Shown here: in pieces, positions 21,610 to 33,800 of the stretch | How the letters are laid out: each line of letters begins with the position of its first letter | Numbering within the stretch: the first letter of the stretch is position 1 | Origin: Cantharellus purpuraceus | Taxonomy: Eukaryota > Basidiomycota > Agaricomycetes > Cantharellales > Hydnaceae | Direction of reading: 5' to 3' | NCBI GenBank assembly: GCA_025174535.1 | Contig: JALBUN010000023.1 | Span: 3,348,001 to 3,412,000, forward strand | Length of the DNA: 64,000 bases | Program-made: the position numbers and the translations under genes | The notes under the pieces: model-generated | Told to the model about the DNA's origin: nothing | The model's database searches: none | The model's input: the letters and a program-made list of their open reading frames with translations, nothing else

Positions 21610-22630
21610 TCGCCAACACGTGACTCTCCACCTTACACCATATGACCCTCCAATCCGCCTCCCACTTCTCTGTATCAGCACTCAGGTACGCCTTCAATGA
21701 AAAGACCGTGACGTCGAGGTTCTTCTTGGTGGTCGCAGCGTAGAGCTCCGCCCTTTTGTGAGCCTCAACTGTGGCTACCCAAGCCATCTCCTCATAACAA
21801 TTTGAAGTTGGATCCGGCTCCACATCTGTCCCGACATCCACACCCACCTCGGGTTCCGCATTTGCGTCGAGCTCCATATTGGCATCAGGATCCACCTCCA
21901 CCTCTGCCCTCTCTGCCTCCATCGCTTCATCTTCCTCAGCCACACCCAACCCAAACAATGGCCGTACCCACGGACGTAATGGTGAGTCCTCCGCAGTGAC
22001 AGTTTTTGGACAAGTTGTCTCCGTCTGTGTAACGGAAATAATGGCGACTTCAGGGGTCCCTGTCTGTATTGGCACACTCGGACTTCCTGGGTGGCTGGTT
22101 CCCCCTGCCCCGGTCACCTCCTCTACCTCCATGGCAGCTTCTAGCTCATGCACCTGCTCCTCCACTTCCTTCAATCTCGTGGCCTCCATTGCGGCCACAA
22201 GTTCCTTGACCCTGTGGGCTATCTCGGCCTTTGCCTCCTCCTCCTTCCATCTCCATTCTGTCTCCACCACCTCTTTCTGCCTCTGCTCCTCCTCCTTGCA
22301 TCTCCGTTCCGCCTCCTCCTCCTCCTTGCGTCTCCATTCCACCTCCTCCTCCTCCTTCTGCGTTCCACCTCCTCCTCCTCCTTCCATCTCCATTCTGCTT
22401 CCTCCTCCTCTTTCCGTTTCTGCTTCTCTTCCTCTTCCTTCTGTCGGGCCAAGAGCAACTGCTCAAGCTCGGCTATGCTCATGCTTGCCAAAGGGTTTGA
22501 CATTGTTGAGGATAAGACCTCAATCATGCCCCTCTTTTTATATGTCTCCAGACCCCCAGTATAACTCTGACTGCACCCAATTGTCTCACCTATTCAATCC
22601 ATGGACATGAGGCCTCAGGGGCTCGGCCTT

Positions 22631-22644
22631 AAATGGGGAGATAC
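22631..22644 (+). other. Gyp-B polypurine tract (second unit)
   Basis: AAATGGGGAGATAC immediately precedes the TGTTATGAC start of the 3' LTR, as in the other units. Confidence 0.75.
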
Positions 22645-23747
22645 TGTTATGACTATATTCATTAACGACCAGATCCCCGTCCAATCCACTCAGATCCCCA
22701 TGCATATGAAACCTATACTCCATTTGGAAACCGCCGTCTCCATCTACCTGTCCAATTGTCACCGCTGATTCCACCCATCCATCTCCAGTTCCGATTGATG
22801 CATCAGCATCACCATAGGAACCCAGACATCCATCCCCATTGGACTCAGACATACTCATGTAAGGCCGTCGGCCTCAGAGACCCATCACCAGAGTAATTAT
22901 TATTAGATTTCAAAATATGTATTTAAGTTGCCCAACTGGGGACTTCATTCCCCAGTTCAAATATCGAATCACACCTAGTTCCTAAGTCCAATCCTAACTC
23001 TCTAAGACGCTTGTTCGGAATCATGTCAGTATACAATATTCTGATGTATAGGAGATATACATCAGGATTTCAATGATACATAAAGCCAGGGAGTTACAAT
23101 TTGGATATCTTAAAAGATTTCGGATGTGTGAAATTTTCATAAATATAAACATATATTCTATATTTTAATAAACTTTAAAAGATAAGATATTTGGTTGAGA
23201 TGAACATAATTATTTACATGGATATAATAGGAATGTATATATGAATATAATTGGTATTATATAGGGTATTTAGATATACAAATACCAGGTGGGGATTAAA
23301 GATAGTTCAAATTATGTTACAAGTATTGTATAAGAAAGAATCAATGATATTTGGATGTTCCCTCAAGGGAGTTGCCACCACTAAATGGGGAAAAAAAGAA
23401 TTATTTTTGAGAATTATGCCAAAATATCACAATATGTTTTAATCTAGTATATTGTGTAAAATTTGAGAATCATGTTGAAATATGAAAATAAGTTTGAATT
23501 GATGTATTGTATAAAATTTGAGGAAAATAGGTTGTATATACGTATTTGTTGTATTTCTGAACAAGCGTCTAAGTCATACTCCATCTCTGAAATCTTGGAC
23601 ACCAGTATTAGTGAGGGTGCAGCACATAAGCTGAAGCCAAGATCCCGACCCCCACAACGTGCTCCGACTCCGACCCAACCTCCAACCCAACCTCTGACCT
23701 GAACTCCGACCCAATCTCCAACCCCCAATTGGACCTAGTGTGTAACA
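22645..23747 (+). mobile_element. Gyp-B 3' LTR of the second unit
   Basis: Starts TGTTATGAC, ends GTGTAACA and is split by MITE-C at 23006-23569. It is the closing LTR of the tandem complex. No 5-bp duplication matching the left flank (CTCTT, 4356-4360) can be seen, because an inverted partial LTR follows directly. Confidence 0.88.
23006..23569 (-). mobile_element. MITE-C copy 4
   Basis: 564 bp with ends GACGCTTGTTC and GAACAAGCGTC, flanked by TAA (23003-23005, 23570-23572). Empty LTRs read CTCTCTAAGTC once. Confidence 0.92.
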
Positions 23748-24063
23748 GAACTGGGGAATGAAGTCCCCAGTTGGGCAACTTAAATACATATTTGAAATCT
23801 AATAATAATTACTCCGGTGATGGGTCTCCAAGGCCGATGGCCTTACATGAGTATGTCCGAGTCTGATGGGGATGGATGTCCGGGTTCCTATGGTGATGCT
23901 GATGCATCAATTGGAACCAGAGACAGATGGGTGAGATTCAGCGGTGACAATCAGACAGATAAATGGAGACGTGACGGTTCCCAAATGGAGTATAGATTTC
24001 ATATGCATGGGGATCTGAGTGGATCAGACAGGGATCTGGACATTAATGAATATAGTCATAACA
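23748..24063 (-). mobile_element. Partial inverted Gyp-B LTR
   Basis: Starts mid-LTR at GAACTGGGGAATG and ends GTCATAACA at 24063, so about 210 bp of its far end are missing. With 22645-23747 it forms a tail-to-tail LTR palindrome. Confidence 0.85.
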
Positions 24064-26025
24064 CAAAGCCAAACTATGGCAACACTCATGTATGCCTATA
24101 GCCACAGAAGTGGTTGCACAAGGATTGACTAGCAGCATTGTACTTCTTGTGAACGAACCAAACTGTGGCCTTGTGGTAAGGATGTCCAAATAGCTCTGGA
24201 AAGAGGTCCTTCTGAGTTCATGCAGGCTTCAAGGTATGTCCCCTCTCCATCCCCTCAAATGCATTAGCAATTCCTGACATTGTCCAATACCCTGGCCAAG
24301 CACAGCCCTTTGGTGCATGTTGCAGAGGATCCTGTGCTGATATCCTGCTCCTTGCAATAACTGCAACTGTAGGCTTTGCCTTGTTTGCCATAATGGATTC
24401 TGCTGATTGCAGAACATTGATCTCAATGCTCCCAGTAGATGTCAATGACTGTGCAACACCCCCCTTGATACTGGTTACAGTTGTGAGTGCTGAGGGATGC
24501 ACAACACCCCCTCCATCATGCCATTTGTTTCCTCATATTCCAATGACTGTGCACTGACCCCTCTGATGCTGGCAATGCCCACAACACATGGAGAGGCACC
24601 CACTTTCATTCCACTGGTCATTCTGGTCCTAATGACTGTGCATGTTTCCTGTTGTCTTCAAGTGAAATTAGATCAGGTTCTGGTGACACTGACCTTTCCA
24701 AGGAGACCTCTGTGGATATGGAGAATTGGTTGCATTGGTGCTTTGTAAGTGATGCACTACTGCCATCATTCTAGATGGATTCCAGTGGGGAGATGAACCT
24801 ATGAACTGCACACTTATTTCCCCATTGTCCAGCTTTGACAAACACAGTATAACAACCTCTGTTTGTTTTTTATTTTTATTTTTATTTTCAATAATATGAA
24901 TGGAACTCTGTGTGTGTGTGACTCAAGTAGCTTCTTCTTGTTCTAAGGTATCCATCCAATGTGTTGGTTTGAGCTCCAGGAGCATCAGATCCATTTGTAA
25001 GTTGATTTATTGGTAGTAGGGAAATTTATCTACTTGCTGTGATATTTGTAGAGGGGGTTTTGCCATTCTAGTTACAGTATCAATACTTATTTTGTTAAAT
25101 TCAGCATAGCATTAACCTCAAACCAGATTACAGCAGTCACTGTATGACCCAGGGCATCCTCCTGTTCATGGGACAGGCTCTTTAGGATCCATGTCTGTGG
25201 CCTCATTCAAAGCAGTATATCTTTACCCCTTCCATAGTGGCCCAATATTCCTTTTATAAGCTGGTTTTCTGGCAAGGGAACCAGTGAATTCAGCTGCAGA
25301 CAACTGTACAGTTGCCCTAGTACTTGCAGCAGCCAGAGGCATTACAACAGTAGCAGGTTCAGTGTGAGCAGACTGAGACACTACTGTTCACTGTGTACTG
25401 TTCTTGGAATGGGCTGCACACTCATCAAAAAACTGCAACCACATATAGATATACATTGGTGTGAAAGATGGTGTGATGACACTTGGGATTAGAACATGAC
25501 AGAGGCTCCATCAAAAAAAAAAAAAAAAAAACTTTTTTGATTGCCCAAACTTACCATTTGCATTATTCCCCCCCCCCTATTGGATAGGATTTTAGTACCC
25601 TTGAATGCTCAGTAGTCTCCAAATGGATGGTGGCATTCATCACAGTATGTAGCTTTAATAAGCTGTGGGGGAGGTGGTATAGGCGGTGGTGGCGGCATGG
25701 ATTGCATACTGCTGGAGAACGACAAAGAAATATTATATTTTACTAATGGACATACTGGACGTGTCTCTGAATTATTTACAAGCCAGCACATTTATATACA
25801 TATTGTATGTGAATATAGAGGTAGATGGGGAGCGCAGTGGGTGTCTATGGCGTTAGTGGGTGTCTATGGTGTTAGTCTAAGGTCTCTAGACCTTTAGACC
25901 TTAGACCATCTCCCAGCGGCGCGGATGCACTGCCTGGCAGGCACGTGTCACCAGTGTCACACAACTGACTGACCATCAGCAAGCCACAAGTTCGAGCAAA
26001 TTGTGCTGCTACCTGCGACGCAGTC
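24064..26025. other. Gene-free, CpG-poor DNA then host gene upstream region
   Basis: No gene is supported. 24064-25560 is almost without CpG and reads like decayed repeat. It contains a TG run near 24909, an A19 tract (25513-25531) and a C10 tract (25568-25577). From about 25680 CpG returns. Near 25876-25902 CTAAGGTCT...AGACCTTAG forms a 9-bp-arm inverted repeat. The last ~130 bp should hold the F-box gene promoter; no clear TATA box was found. Confidence 0.5.
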
Positions 26026-27893
26026 ATGCAAGGGAAGACTCTAGATACTCTTCACTTTGATCTCTTAGATCTAATTATCCATGAACTTCACTCGCCATTC
26101 ATGCACAATTGGGACGACAGGTGGATGGCTTGGCCTGAGCGGCCGCCATCGATGGGGCTATTACCGCTCTCTTCAGTTTGTAGGCATCTGCGAAAAGGGA
26201 CGTTACCCTGGATTTTCCGTGACATACGCTTCTCGGTGATGCGTTTGGGTCAATTTCTTCCTCGAAATCTCTGGTGCCATGTCCGGTAAGCAGAATCTTT
26301 TTTTTGTGGCCTTGATTACCGAAGTGCAATATTTTCCAAGAACATTCAGGCTGGATGATTTTCCCCCGGAAGATACAGTCAAGGAAGAGCTTGACCTAGT
26401 GAGAAAGGAAACCTACGAACTGTTATCACAAATGGATCAGGTCACCACGGTCTACTTGGGAACATACATCCTACCTCAAGCGTTGGTTCTCGCATTGACG
26501 TCTCTTCCGAGGTTGTCATCCCTTGTCTTCTGTGGGATACCTACAGAATTTGATGATAACCTCGTGTTTCATCAGTTCTGCCATTTACAAGAGTTAATTC
26601 ATATCACCCCGACTTTTCGTGAGCCTATTCACTGGGGAAGTGATAAAGCGAAGGTTATTGGGGAATACCTTTTCGAAACAGCATGCGTTTCTTCCTCGAT
26701 GCTTGTGCATCTCGATATCCTTGCCCAGTTCGTCCCGTTTGAACGGATGGCCAGCATACCATGGTCATCGTTGCAAACACTTATATTGCGAGGACACATA
26801 TATTCAAAAGAAGCGAATTTATTCAGCACAGTTCTCGCCGTCGCACCCAAATTATCAGAGCTAGTCATGGATCTCATTATTGTTGGCGCTTCCACTTCCC
26901 AGTTTGCCGTATATCTAAACGACAGCAAATCTCCATCGAGCGATAATCCTTTGATCCGTGTCCCGAAATTACAACGCCTCACGTTGGCAAATGCTCATCC
27001 CGCGGATCACATCTTCCATCATCTTTCGAGTGAGATGGTGTTTCTCTCGCTGCCTGCTGTCACCCTCAGGAAGGGCCAAATGCAGAGAAGTGAGCTTGCA
27101 TTGTCTTCCAACGCCACTTCATCTATCCTCAGGAGGTGCACCGCGTCAAATATCACCGAATTTCGCATCTCCATATCCGGAGAGCTACCTCCAACGTTGC
27201 TTACTGAGGTTTCTGAAGCCTTTCCTTCTCTTGAGAAATTCGAACTGCGCCATAGAGTAGATGTGGATGAGCACGGATATCCAATAGGGGTGACAGAATA
27301 TTCACCCGTATGTCACTTATCGAGCATGTGAGCGGCCTGGAGCTGAAGCATGACACACTTAGGACGCATATGCATCAGCATTCTCAACATTCTTACACCT
27401 TCGTCATCTCAATTTGGACTGGCCGTTGACAAATGTGGCCGATGCGGATGACTATCCCTGGGGGGGAAGTACGGATTCACCTCGCATCGCCATGGAGCTG
27501 TTCGCAATTCTTGTTGCCCGCAATGTGCAATCCCTTGCATCCATTGGGTTCGCTGAGTGTACAGTCAGACTTAGTGGGCGCTTGCCATGGCAGGTGTTCG
27601 TCATCGAGCGCACTGGCATCGATTCCTGCTTGACAGCCTACCAAGTTGACAATCATAAGCCAGAAATCCCTGCCTTGTGAGTCCTCGTCAATCGTCGGTA
27701 TCTGCTAACTCTTCACTAGTCAGCGCATATCCGTGACGTGGTTGAGGTCGACTCCCAATGACTATCCATATGACCCAACAATGGTGAGGGTAAGTGAATA
27801 TTATTCCCGCTTTCCTGAGGATCATTGACTGAGTGGTGCCTGGTGTATCAATCTCTTCAGACAATCTTGACGGTCACAGATGTGGAAACGTGA
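26026..27893 (+). CDS. F-box/LRR-like protein
   Basis: Predicted exons 26026-26285, 26341-27307, 27363-27676, 27720-27789 and 27861-27893 give 547 codons plus stop with no internal stop. All four introns (55, 55, 43 and 71 nt) are GT-AG. The first exon encodes an F-box-like N-terminus (LDLIIHELHSPF ... LPLSSVCRHLRKGTLPWIFRDI). The rest has Leu-rich repeat-like segments (LPRLSSLVF, LQTLILRG, LQRLTLAN, LRHLNLDW). Such proteins usually act as substrate receptors of SCF ubiquitin ligases; the target is unknown. Exon 4 is supported by the third copy, which conserves the residue pattern RISV.WLRS.P.D.PY; the last short exon is the least certain. Two damaged paralogues follow downstream. Confidence 0.75.
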
Positions 27894-28443
27894 AGTTCTG
27901 GAAAGTGGTGCTATTTACTTTCCACGCTTTTCGCCTATTCTGCCGCCCTTCATATGTTATATTTCTGTCTATGTTACACTTCTTGAATCTTAGTATGACC
28001 ACAACTAGTGAAAGAACAAAAGGCGGCGGCTGAGGAATGCTCTCCTAAATCTAGGGTTGAGTAAATGAAGCGACTCACAATGCTCCTCTCACTTCTAGTC
28101 CGAAGAGTGCTTTGTGATATTTTCAGCAAGCAAATTCAGTGGTTGTGGCCGTCGCGAGGTCGCATGGTGTACTATATACAACTTAATAATACAGCGGGAC
28201 CCGTTAATTATTTAAAGGTTAGGCTAACGGATAGGCTCCAATGCTACATTCCTGCGCAGTGTATTTATCCCTGATACAACTGCAGTTAGTAGAAAATTAA
28301 ATTTCACTTCAGTCAAGTGTTTTGTCGCTGAAAACGCGCTCGTGGCGATGAGCTCGCAACGTCTTTTCCGTGTCTGAAGTGCAAAATAAGGCTGAAATTA
28401 AGTGCTGTATTTTTTTAAGTTTGCTCGGTTACTTGCAACTAAA
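27894..28443. other. Intergenic region after the F-box gene
   Basis: No gene is supported. The first part still aligns with sequence beyond the third F-box copy (33595-33800), so it belongs to the duplicated unit. Confidence 0.5.
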
Positions 28444-28846
28444 TGTTGGGATATGAGACGAAATCTACATATGTGGATCACAATCACATTAGAGACACAT
28501 CGCTACGTGTGGTGTCCGTCCACGTAGCGTTTCAGGTGTTGCCGAGCTATACGTACTTAAAATTTCCATCACCGCAGACATATATAACTCGTCTGCGGTT
28601 GCCTGTCCTCCCTCAGCCGTATTCACAATATACGGACTGAGGTGAGAAACTCTGAGGCCATTTTACGATTGCAACTTTACTTACAATTCCTATCAGGTAG
28701 CATTTATTATTCAGATTACAATACTAAATGTAGCAGTGCTAGTGCAAAAGCACCGAATCCAAGTGCTAGTTTGTACTATCCCACCTTGACAGTGCACTAT
28801 TGTGTAATTTGCAGTATCAGATGCTTCATACAAGTATAATCCAACA
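28444..28846 (+). mobile_element. Solo LTR, Ty1/copia-like
   Basis: Starts TGTTGGGATATGAGACG and ends ATAATCCAACA, so it has TGTTGG...CCAACA ends over 403 bp. ATATATAA near 28582 followed by CCTCAGCCG resembles a promoter and R start. No exact target duplication (CTAAA versus TATAA). It lies 68 bp beyond the stop of the peptidase gene, between two converging genes. Confidence 0.65.
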
Positions 28847-28913
28847 TATAAGTACTTAGGAGTATTCATGCTAGTGGCGCTGTACGATCCACTAGCATGC
28901 GATTCAGAGAGGC

Positions 28914-30964
28914 TTATGCAATGCAAATAGCGATTCGAGGTCGTGACATTTGGGCATCAAACGCAGCCCATACATGTCTCAAGAACACCTATAGCATAGA
29001 ATTTGCTGGCGGCTCTATGGGAAAAGTATTGTGTCTACTTACGGCGCCATAGAGGTCATATGTCAAGCCTTTGTCATTGATCGCAGATCCGGCTCCAAAC
29101 GAACAGATGGTTCCCTTGAATCCCCCGTACCTAAGGGAATACGATCCTTGAAGCATCGTGGCCGACAGACGACATTCGGCCTTGCCCAAATAAAAGCATA
29201 TGAACAACACTCTGAGACGGCGAAGTCCAGTTTCCGTTATGTAAAACCCGTCTGGCGTGTCTAAAAAACCGTTTTCACCACAAAGCGTCCGGTAAACCCA
29301 TACAACAACGGCAGGATGTAGATAAATATATTCGGTCCCTACGCATGGAAGTCAGTCATGGTTAGAGCGATGCGTAAGACCACAGGACATGCCTGTGTCC
29401 AATAGTGCTAAGTTGTTATCTGCGGCAGTAGCGGATCGCAAATGCTTCTGATAGCGATATTCTATTCGCTCCTCTTCTTTAGTGGCTGATGGATTGATGA
29501 CTGCAATGGATCCCGATGGCAGAGCCCAATATCCACCTCGGGCAGATTGAAACAAGAATCGCTTGTTGGAACCAAGATCTGGCAGTTTACCAAATACGAT
29601 GGTACTCGGCGTTCTGTGGGGTTTCAATGGTTTAACAAAGAGAAAGTAACAATAACCCACGAATTACGAAGCCTGATAGTAAAATATGGATCCTGAGCAT
29701 AACCTATTTCAGAACGAGACGTATAAACAGAGTGATGTTTTAACTTCGATGTGTCCCGCCTTCATCAAGGCCTCAACAAACATCTGATCAGGTTTGAGAT
29801 TCCTCATTGTCGTATAAAATAGAAGAACACCAAACCAAACTGTCAGCCGTGGGGCTGAACCTCCCAGCTTGTGCGGAAGGGCTGGATTTATCTGTCAGAA
29901 GGTATAACTGCAGTGCCGCCAGGTACTCACCGCTTCGGCCCTAGCCCGAGAAGACCTTCGTGACGGTCTTGAATGGCCTTTGGGCTAAGACTGGTCGCGG
30001 CACCAAATGCCCAAGGTATTCCGAACCTTCTTTCCCCCTCACCGAACCTGACATACTCCTTGCAGACAAAGCCACCTGTTGGAAGTTAAGCAATGGCTAT
30101 GGACGAAGTAGTGACTTACTAGCGCTTGCCGTGTCACAGTAACTGATCTCAAAATGACTCAGAGGTATTGTTGTCTCTGCCGTAGGCACATATTGCTTGT
30201 CGCTCGTCGGGAGTGGCATGCTTCTTACCCAACTTGGGAAAATATTAACGACGCCTCAAGATAAGATAAGTTAGTCACAAAAACTTACGAGACATCTGAA
30301 CCTATGAAGTTTGTCAAAATCACAAGGTACACAAGCTGATGGTTGAATGTCACCTGTATCGACCACAAGACGGAGATGTCCCGAATGAAATTCCTGAAAA
30401 AAAAACAAAGCATCTCTCTGATATCAAGAAGAACCATCTTGGTAGTTGCGTACCGCCATGACAACATACGTTGCCGCTTATGGAAATGAAGACATGTCTT
30501 GAGGATCTCGTATCAGTTGACCAAGCGGTACATACCTCCAATGGTACCATCAAAGTCTACTGCCTGCTGCTGGTATGGTTTGCCAAAGCAGGCAGCAGTA
30601 CTATCAGAGGACTGTACCCCCACAAGTAACGTAGGAATGCGTTGAGGTTGCAGGGGAGGCAACCACTGCTGGTATGAGGTGCTGCTGATAGCATTATTGA
30701 CTCGAGTTGCCTTTGGGAGCTCTGTCGGCGCATTGGCGTAGAGACGGTTGTTGACACAATACAGGTAGGGGACGTCACAGGGTGCTCCAAACGACTTGAA
30801 TTGCCATTTAATTGCATCTCTGTATGCCTGTCGACATGGAGAATTGCATGAGATCAGTGGAAGAGTCTGGTAAATGGGATAGGATCTACAAATTCTTCAG
30901 GAGAAACCACTTTGGCGTCGAAAGTCATGTCAAACGACACTCTGCCAGTGGTGTTATCGGTCAT
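28914..30964 (-). CDS. Aspartic peptidase, family A1 (pepsin-like)
   Basis: Eleven exons: 30964-30890, 30827-30536, 30476-30454, 30393-30354, 30301-30289, 30232-30120, 30075-29931, 29802-29716, 29613-29393, 29338-29043, 28988-28914. They join in frame to 459 codons plus stop. Pepsin-type endopeptidases use two DTG aspartates: here LVVDTGSDVSWV (Asp 142), completed across two splice junctions, and ALLDTGTEYIYL (Asp 335), 193 residues apart, near the pepsin spacing. Other hallmarks are ISYCDTASASG, GLLGLGPK and the C-terminal LYGAVFLRHVWAAFD. Exon 5 is only 13 nt and intron 9 is GC-AG. No signal peptide is seen in this model. The ATG at 30964 follows a pyrimidine-rich AAG tract that could be a splice acceptor, so the true N-terminus may lie in an upstream exon. 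Confidence 0.85.
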
Positions 30965-31044
30965 CTTGGAGGAACACGAAGAAAGAAGATTTAGAAAATA
31001 GGCCCAGCGGGTTGTCAATATCAGAGTAGCACCATGCACTAGTA

Positions 31045-31052
31045 CTTTTATA
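31045..31052 (-). promoter_or_regulatory. TATA box of the peptidase gene
   Basis: TATAAAAG on the minus strand, 81 bp before the predicted ATG. If a 5' exon exists upstream, this match would be accidental. Confidence 0.4.
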
Positions 31053-32127
31053 CGTCTTAAGTCTTTACCATGCAGCCTAAGTGAGGTCGCACTGGACTGC
31101 AGCCGGGCTCGTGGATCACGCCGCGCCGGATGGCAGCATGTTCTGTAACTCTGTTCAGACCACGTATGGCGCACTAATAGATCGCATATTCGTCCTATTT
31201 GTCTCTCACCAGATTTGGAAGCAAATCAGACCGGCGATGAATTGCTATAATTCAAAGATGCACTGCCGAAAACCTCGCGGGAACCATGCAGACGATTGGG
31301 GATTCAGCCCCACGGGAAACTGCGGCAGGCCATATTATAGTAAGCCGTGCGAGTTCTATAGAAATTCGTGCTGCTTACAAGGAACGGCCTATCATCCGAA
31401 CACCGTGCAATATGACCGTAATTAGAAGGCGCTGTCAAAGCAACGTTTCGAAGCAAGATGTTTACCGCGAGTTTTTTTTTTTGTCTATATGCCACCATAA
31501 AAATAACACCCTTTGATTGCCTCATTGGCTGACATTACATGACTTTGCCATAAGGCAACTATCCAACAGCTTGAGTTGATATTTAGGTTCTGTCACCATA
31601 TTATAAACACACGCGTAGCATTACATTTTAGCGTGGCGTCTGAACATGGCTCTCAACGTTATCTCTTCATGGCTTGCCATACTAATAAAGGAACGAACTC
31701 AAAGACAAGACTTTAGCGATTTTTCCGATCAGGCGTTGATAGTCTTCCTGAAGCGTTTGAAATAGGCTGGTCTTCCGATAATCCCCATGATGTCTCGTGA
31801 TCTCCAAAAACACACCGGAAAATTGTGTGGAAATACAGGGATGACACTAATCATCAGGTATGACGTTTGACTCATCCAGCACACATCACACACCTGAATG
31901 ATATCCTCAAGAAGCCTATGGCACTCGGCGTAGTCTCCCCGAGAAACTCCATTTGAACCTGCGTGGAAAACACAAAGGGAGGATCAGCCTCCTCAGCTTG
32001 TGCTGATTGAGTCGAGGTGCCACGTGGATACAGGCCAGTCACGTGATGAACTTCCTCAGAGACCGAGTTGGCACTTTGGCAGAGGTCAACCGCTTTTTCA
32101 CACGTTCTGTCACAGACTTGCCACGAA
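31053..32127. other. Intergenic region, nothing recognised
   Basis: CpG content is normal and no open frame has recognisable motifs. It presumably carries the upstream regions of the minus-strand peptidase and the plus-strand second F-box copy. A T10 tract lies near 31472. Confidence 0.4.
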
Positions 32128-33270
32128 ATGCAAGGACAGACTTTTGGAAACACTTCATATCAATATTTTAGATCTAATTGTGCATGATCTCCATTCACCG
32201 TTCATGTGCAACTGGGAAGAGCGGTGGTCCGACTGGTCCGAGCGGCCACCAACGATGGGGCTCTTACCGCTCTCTTCGGTTTCCAGACGCTTGCGAAAAT
32301 GTATCTTGCCCTGGATTTTTCCTGACATACGTTTCAATGTGATGCGTCTGGGACAGTTTCTTCCTCGAAACCTCTGGTGCTATCTCCGGTGGGCAATGTC
32401 ATTGTATTTATTAGTCTTCGCTGACTGATGTGCAACTCGTCTAAAGAACATTCAGGTTGGGCGACATTTCCGCCTTATGGTGCGATCAAAGAGAAGCTTG
32501 ACTTGATCAGAGCAGAAACATATGAACTGTTGTCACAGATGAATCAGGTCACCACGCTTCACCTGAAGTCATGCATTCTACATCAGGCGTTGGTTCTTGC
32601 ATTGGCGTCTCTTCCGAGGTTGTCGTCTTTGTACTTCGTTGGTCTCCCAACACAGTTCGATGCCCATTTGGCCTTCTATCCGTTCTGTCACTTACAACAG
32701 CTGGTAATTGTCGGCCGGCGTCTCAGTCAGCCTATCGCATCGAATGGTGATACCATCATGATCACTGGCAAGGCCCTTTTCGAAGCAGCATGTACCTCCT
32801 CCCTGACGCTTGTACACATCGATATCCTTGGCCAATTCGTTCAGTTTGAAAGGATGGCCAGCATACCATGGTTGTCTTTGCAGGCACTCGTATTGCGAGG
32901 ACATATGTATTCAAAGGGGGCCGGATTACTTCGGACAATTTTCACTGTCGCACCTCGTTTGTCCGAGCTAGTGCTCGATCTCATCGTCGTTGGCGGCTCC
33001 GCTGCTCAGTTTGCTGTGTATCCGACTGATAGTGAAGCTCCATCAAGCCATAGCTCAATGTTCCCCGTCCCGAATCTGCGCCGACTCACACTTGCGAATG
33101 CCCATCCTTTGGACCTAATCTTTCCACGTCTCACGAGTAACCTAATGTTCCTCTCGCTGCCTGTTATTGTTTTCAGGGGCACTTGGGGGTTCGCACGTGA
33201 GCTTGCACTATCCTCCAATGCAGCTTCGCATATTCTCCAGAGGTGCACCTCGTCACATATCACAGCCTGA
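32128..33270 (+). pseudogene. Second F-box/LRR-like copy, truncated and frameshifted
   Basis: Matches exons 1-2 of the gene at 26026, including the first intron (32389-32446, GT-AG). One extra base just after the ATG and another just after the intron shift the frame; the body from LDLIRAETYELL onward is open to 33270. It stops at SSHITA where the first gene continues NITEFRIS, and all 3' exons are missing. A start at 32000 would avoid the first frameshift but not the second. Confidence 0.75.
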
Positions 33271-33310
33271 TCCGGAGTCTACTGCTGAAATAAGAATCTT
33301 AACCGCAACA

Positions 33311-33395
33311 TATTTCAGAACAAGGTAAATAAATAGGGAAGTGCGTGATAACTTCAATGAGCCCTTCCCTCATCAGAGTCTCTGTAAAAGTCTGC
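33311..33395 (-). pseudogene. Fragment of the A1 peptidase gene (exon 8)
   Basis: The minus strand reads QTFTETLMREGLIEV, matching exon 8 of the complete gene (QMFVEALMKAGHIEV), and it keeps the following GTTCTGAAATA intron start. It sits downstream of the second F-box copy just as the full peptidase follows the first, so it marks a duplicated block. Confidence 0.65.
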
Positions 33396-33800
33396 ACACC
33401 TTCAATGATGAATTTTGTGGTCGCAAATATAATGAAATCATACGTGCTATCCGACGAGTGCATCTAGCCAAACCGGCGGGCGTCCCTCTCTACCTTGCGT
33501 GCAATGGCAGGGGCTGAGTGCCTATCTCATCTACGCTTCTTGAGGGTAGCATAACAATGTGTACATCACTCTAATGTGTGCGCACTTGGAAATATCAAAT
33601 ATGTAATTGGAGCAGCGTAACAGAGATGGTGGTCAATTCAAGTTGGCAAGCTGAGCTCAGTTCAGTGCAAGACAACACGCCCCGGTAAGGTGAGACTCGA
33701 GAATGAAGGACTGAAAGCAGCCAGATCAGGGCCAAACAGTGTGAAGTAAATAGTATTATTAACATAAAATAATCACTCTCTCGGTTATCTGACGAAATGG
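33396..33800. other. Intergenic remnant of the duplicated unit
   Basis: No gene is supported. Part of it aligns loosely with sequence downstream of the first F-box gene. Confidence 0.35.

Larger units (their letters stand above)
19406..22527 (-). pseudogene. Gyp-B antisense gene, second copy, split by LTR-E
   Basis: Starts at 22527 (MIEVLSSTMSNPLASM), runs through the Glu/Arg coiled coil, is interrupted by LTR-E at 20195-21609, then continues with the same C-x2-C-x6-C-x12-C-x2-C-x6-C cluster near 19890-19990 and the acidic tail ending at 19406. It shares the TGA after SVKP with the copy at 15308. Without the insertion and its 4-bp duplication about 1,703 nt remain, so small indels break the frame. 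TATAAAA at 22542-22536 precedes it. Confidence 0.75.
4361..23747 (+). mobile_element. Gyp-B tandem dimer with an inverted middle
   Basis: Three blocks are seen: forward LTR-gag-pol to the end of integrase (4361-11049); an inverted block running chromodomain - antisense gene - polypurine tract - LTR - gag - start of protease (16130 down to 11050); and forward protease-pol - antisense gene - 3' LTR (16211-23747). Flipping the middle restores two consecutive elements sharing one LTR: integrase meets chromodomain on the left, and protease joins protease with about 6 bp missing on the right. I infer an inversion within a tandem array; independent insertions would not be expected to give complementary breakpoints. 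Confidence 0.65.

Noticed and set aside
24064..24760. Short frames with scattered cysteines (CTSCERTKLWPCG)
   Set aside because: Too short, stops on both sides, CpG-stripped context and no conserved spacing with the antisense gene cluster.
31053..32127. Extra host gene between the peptidase and the second F-box copy
   Set aside because: Frames of 70-140 codons exist, but none has motifs, a plausible intron chain or a paralogue in the window.
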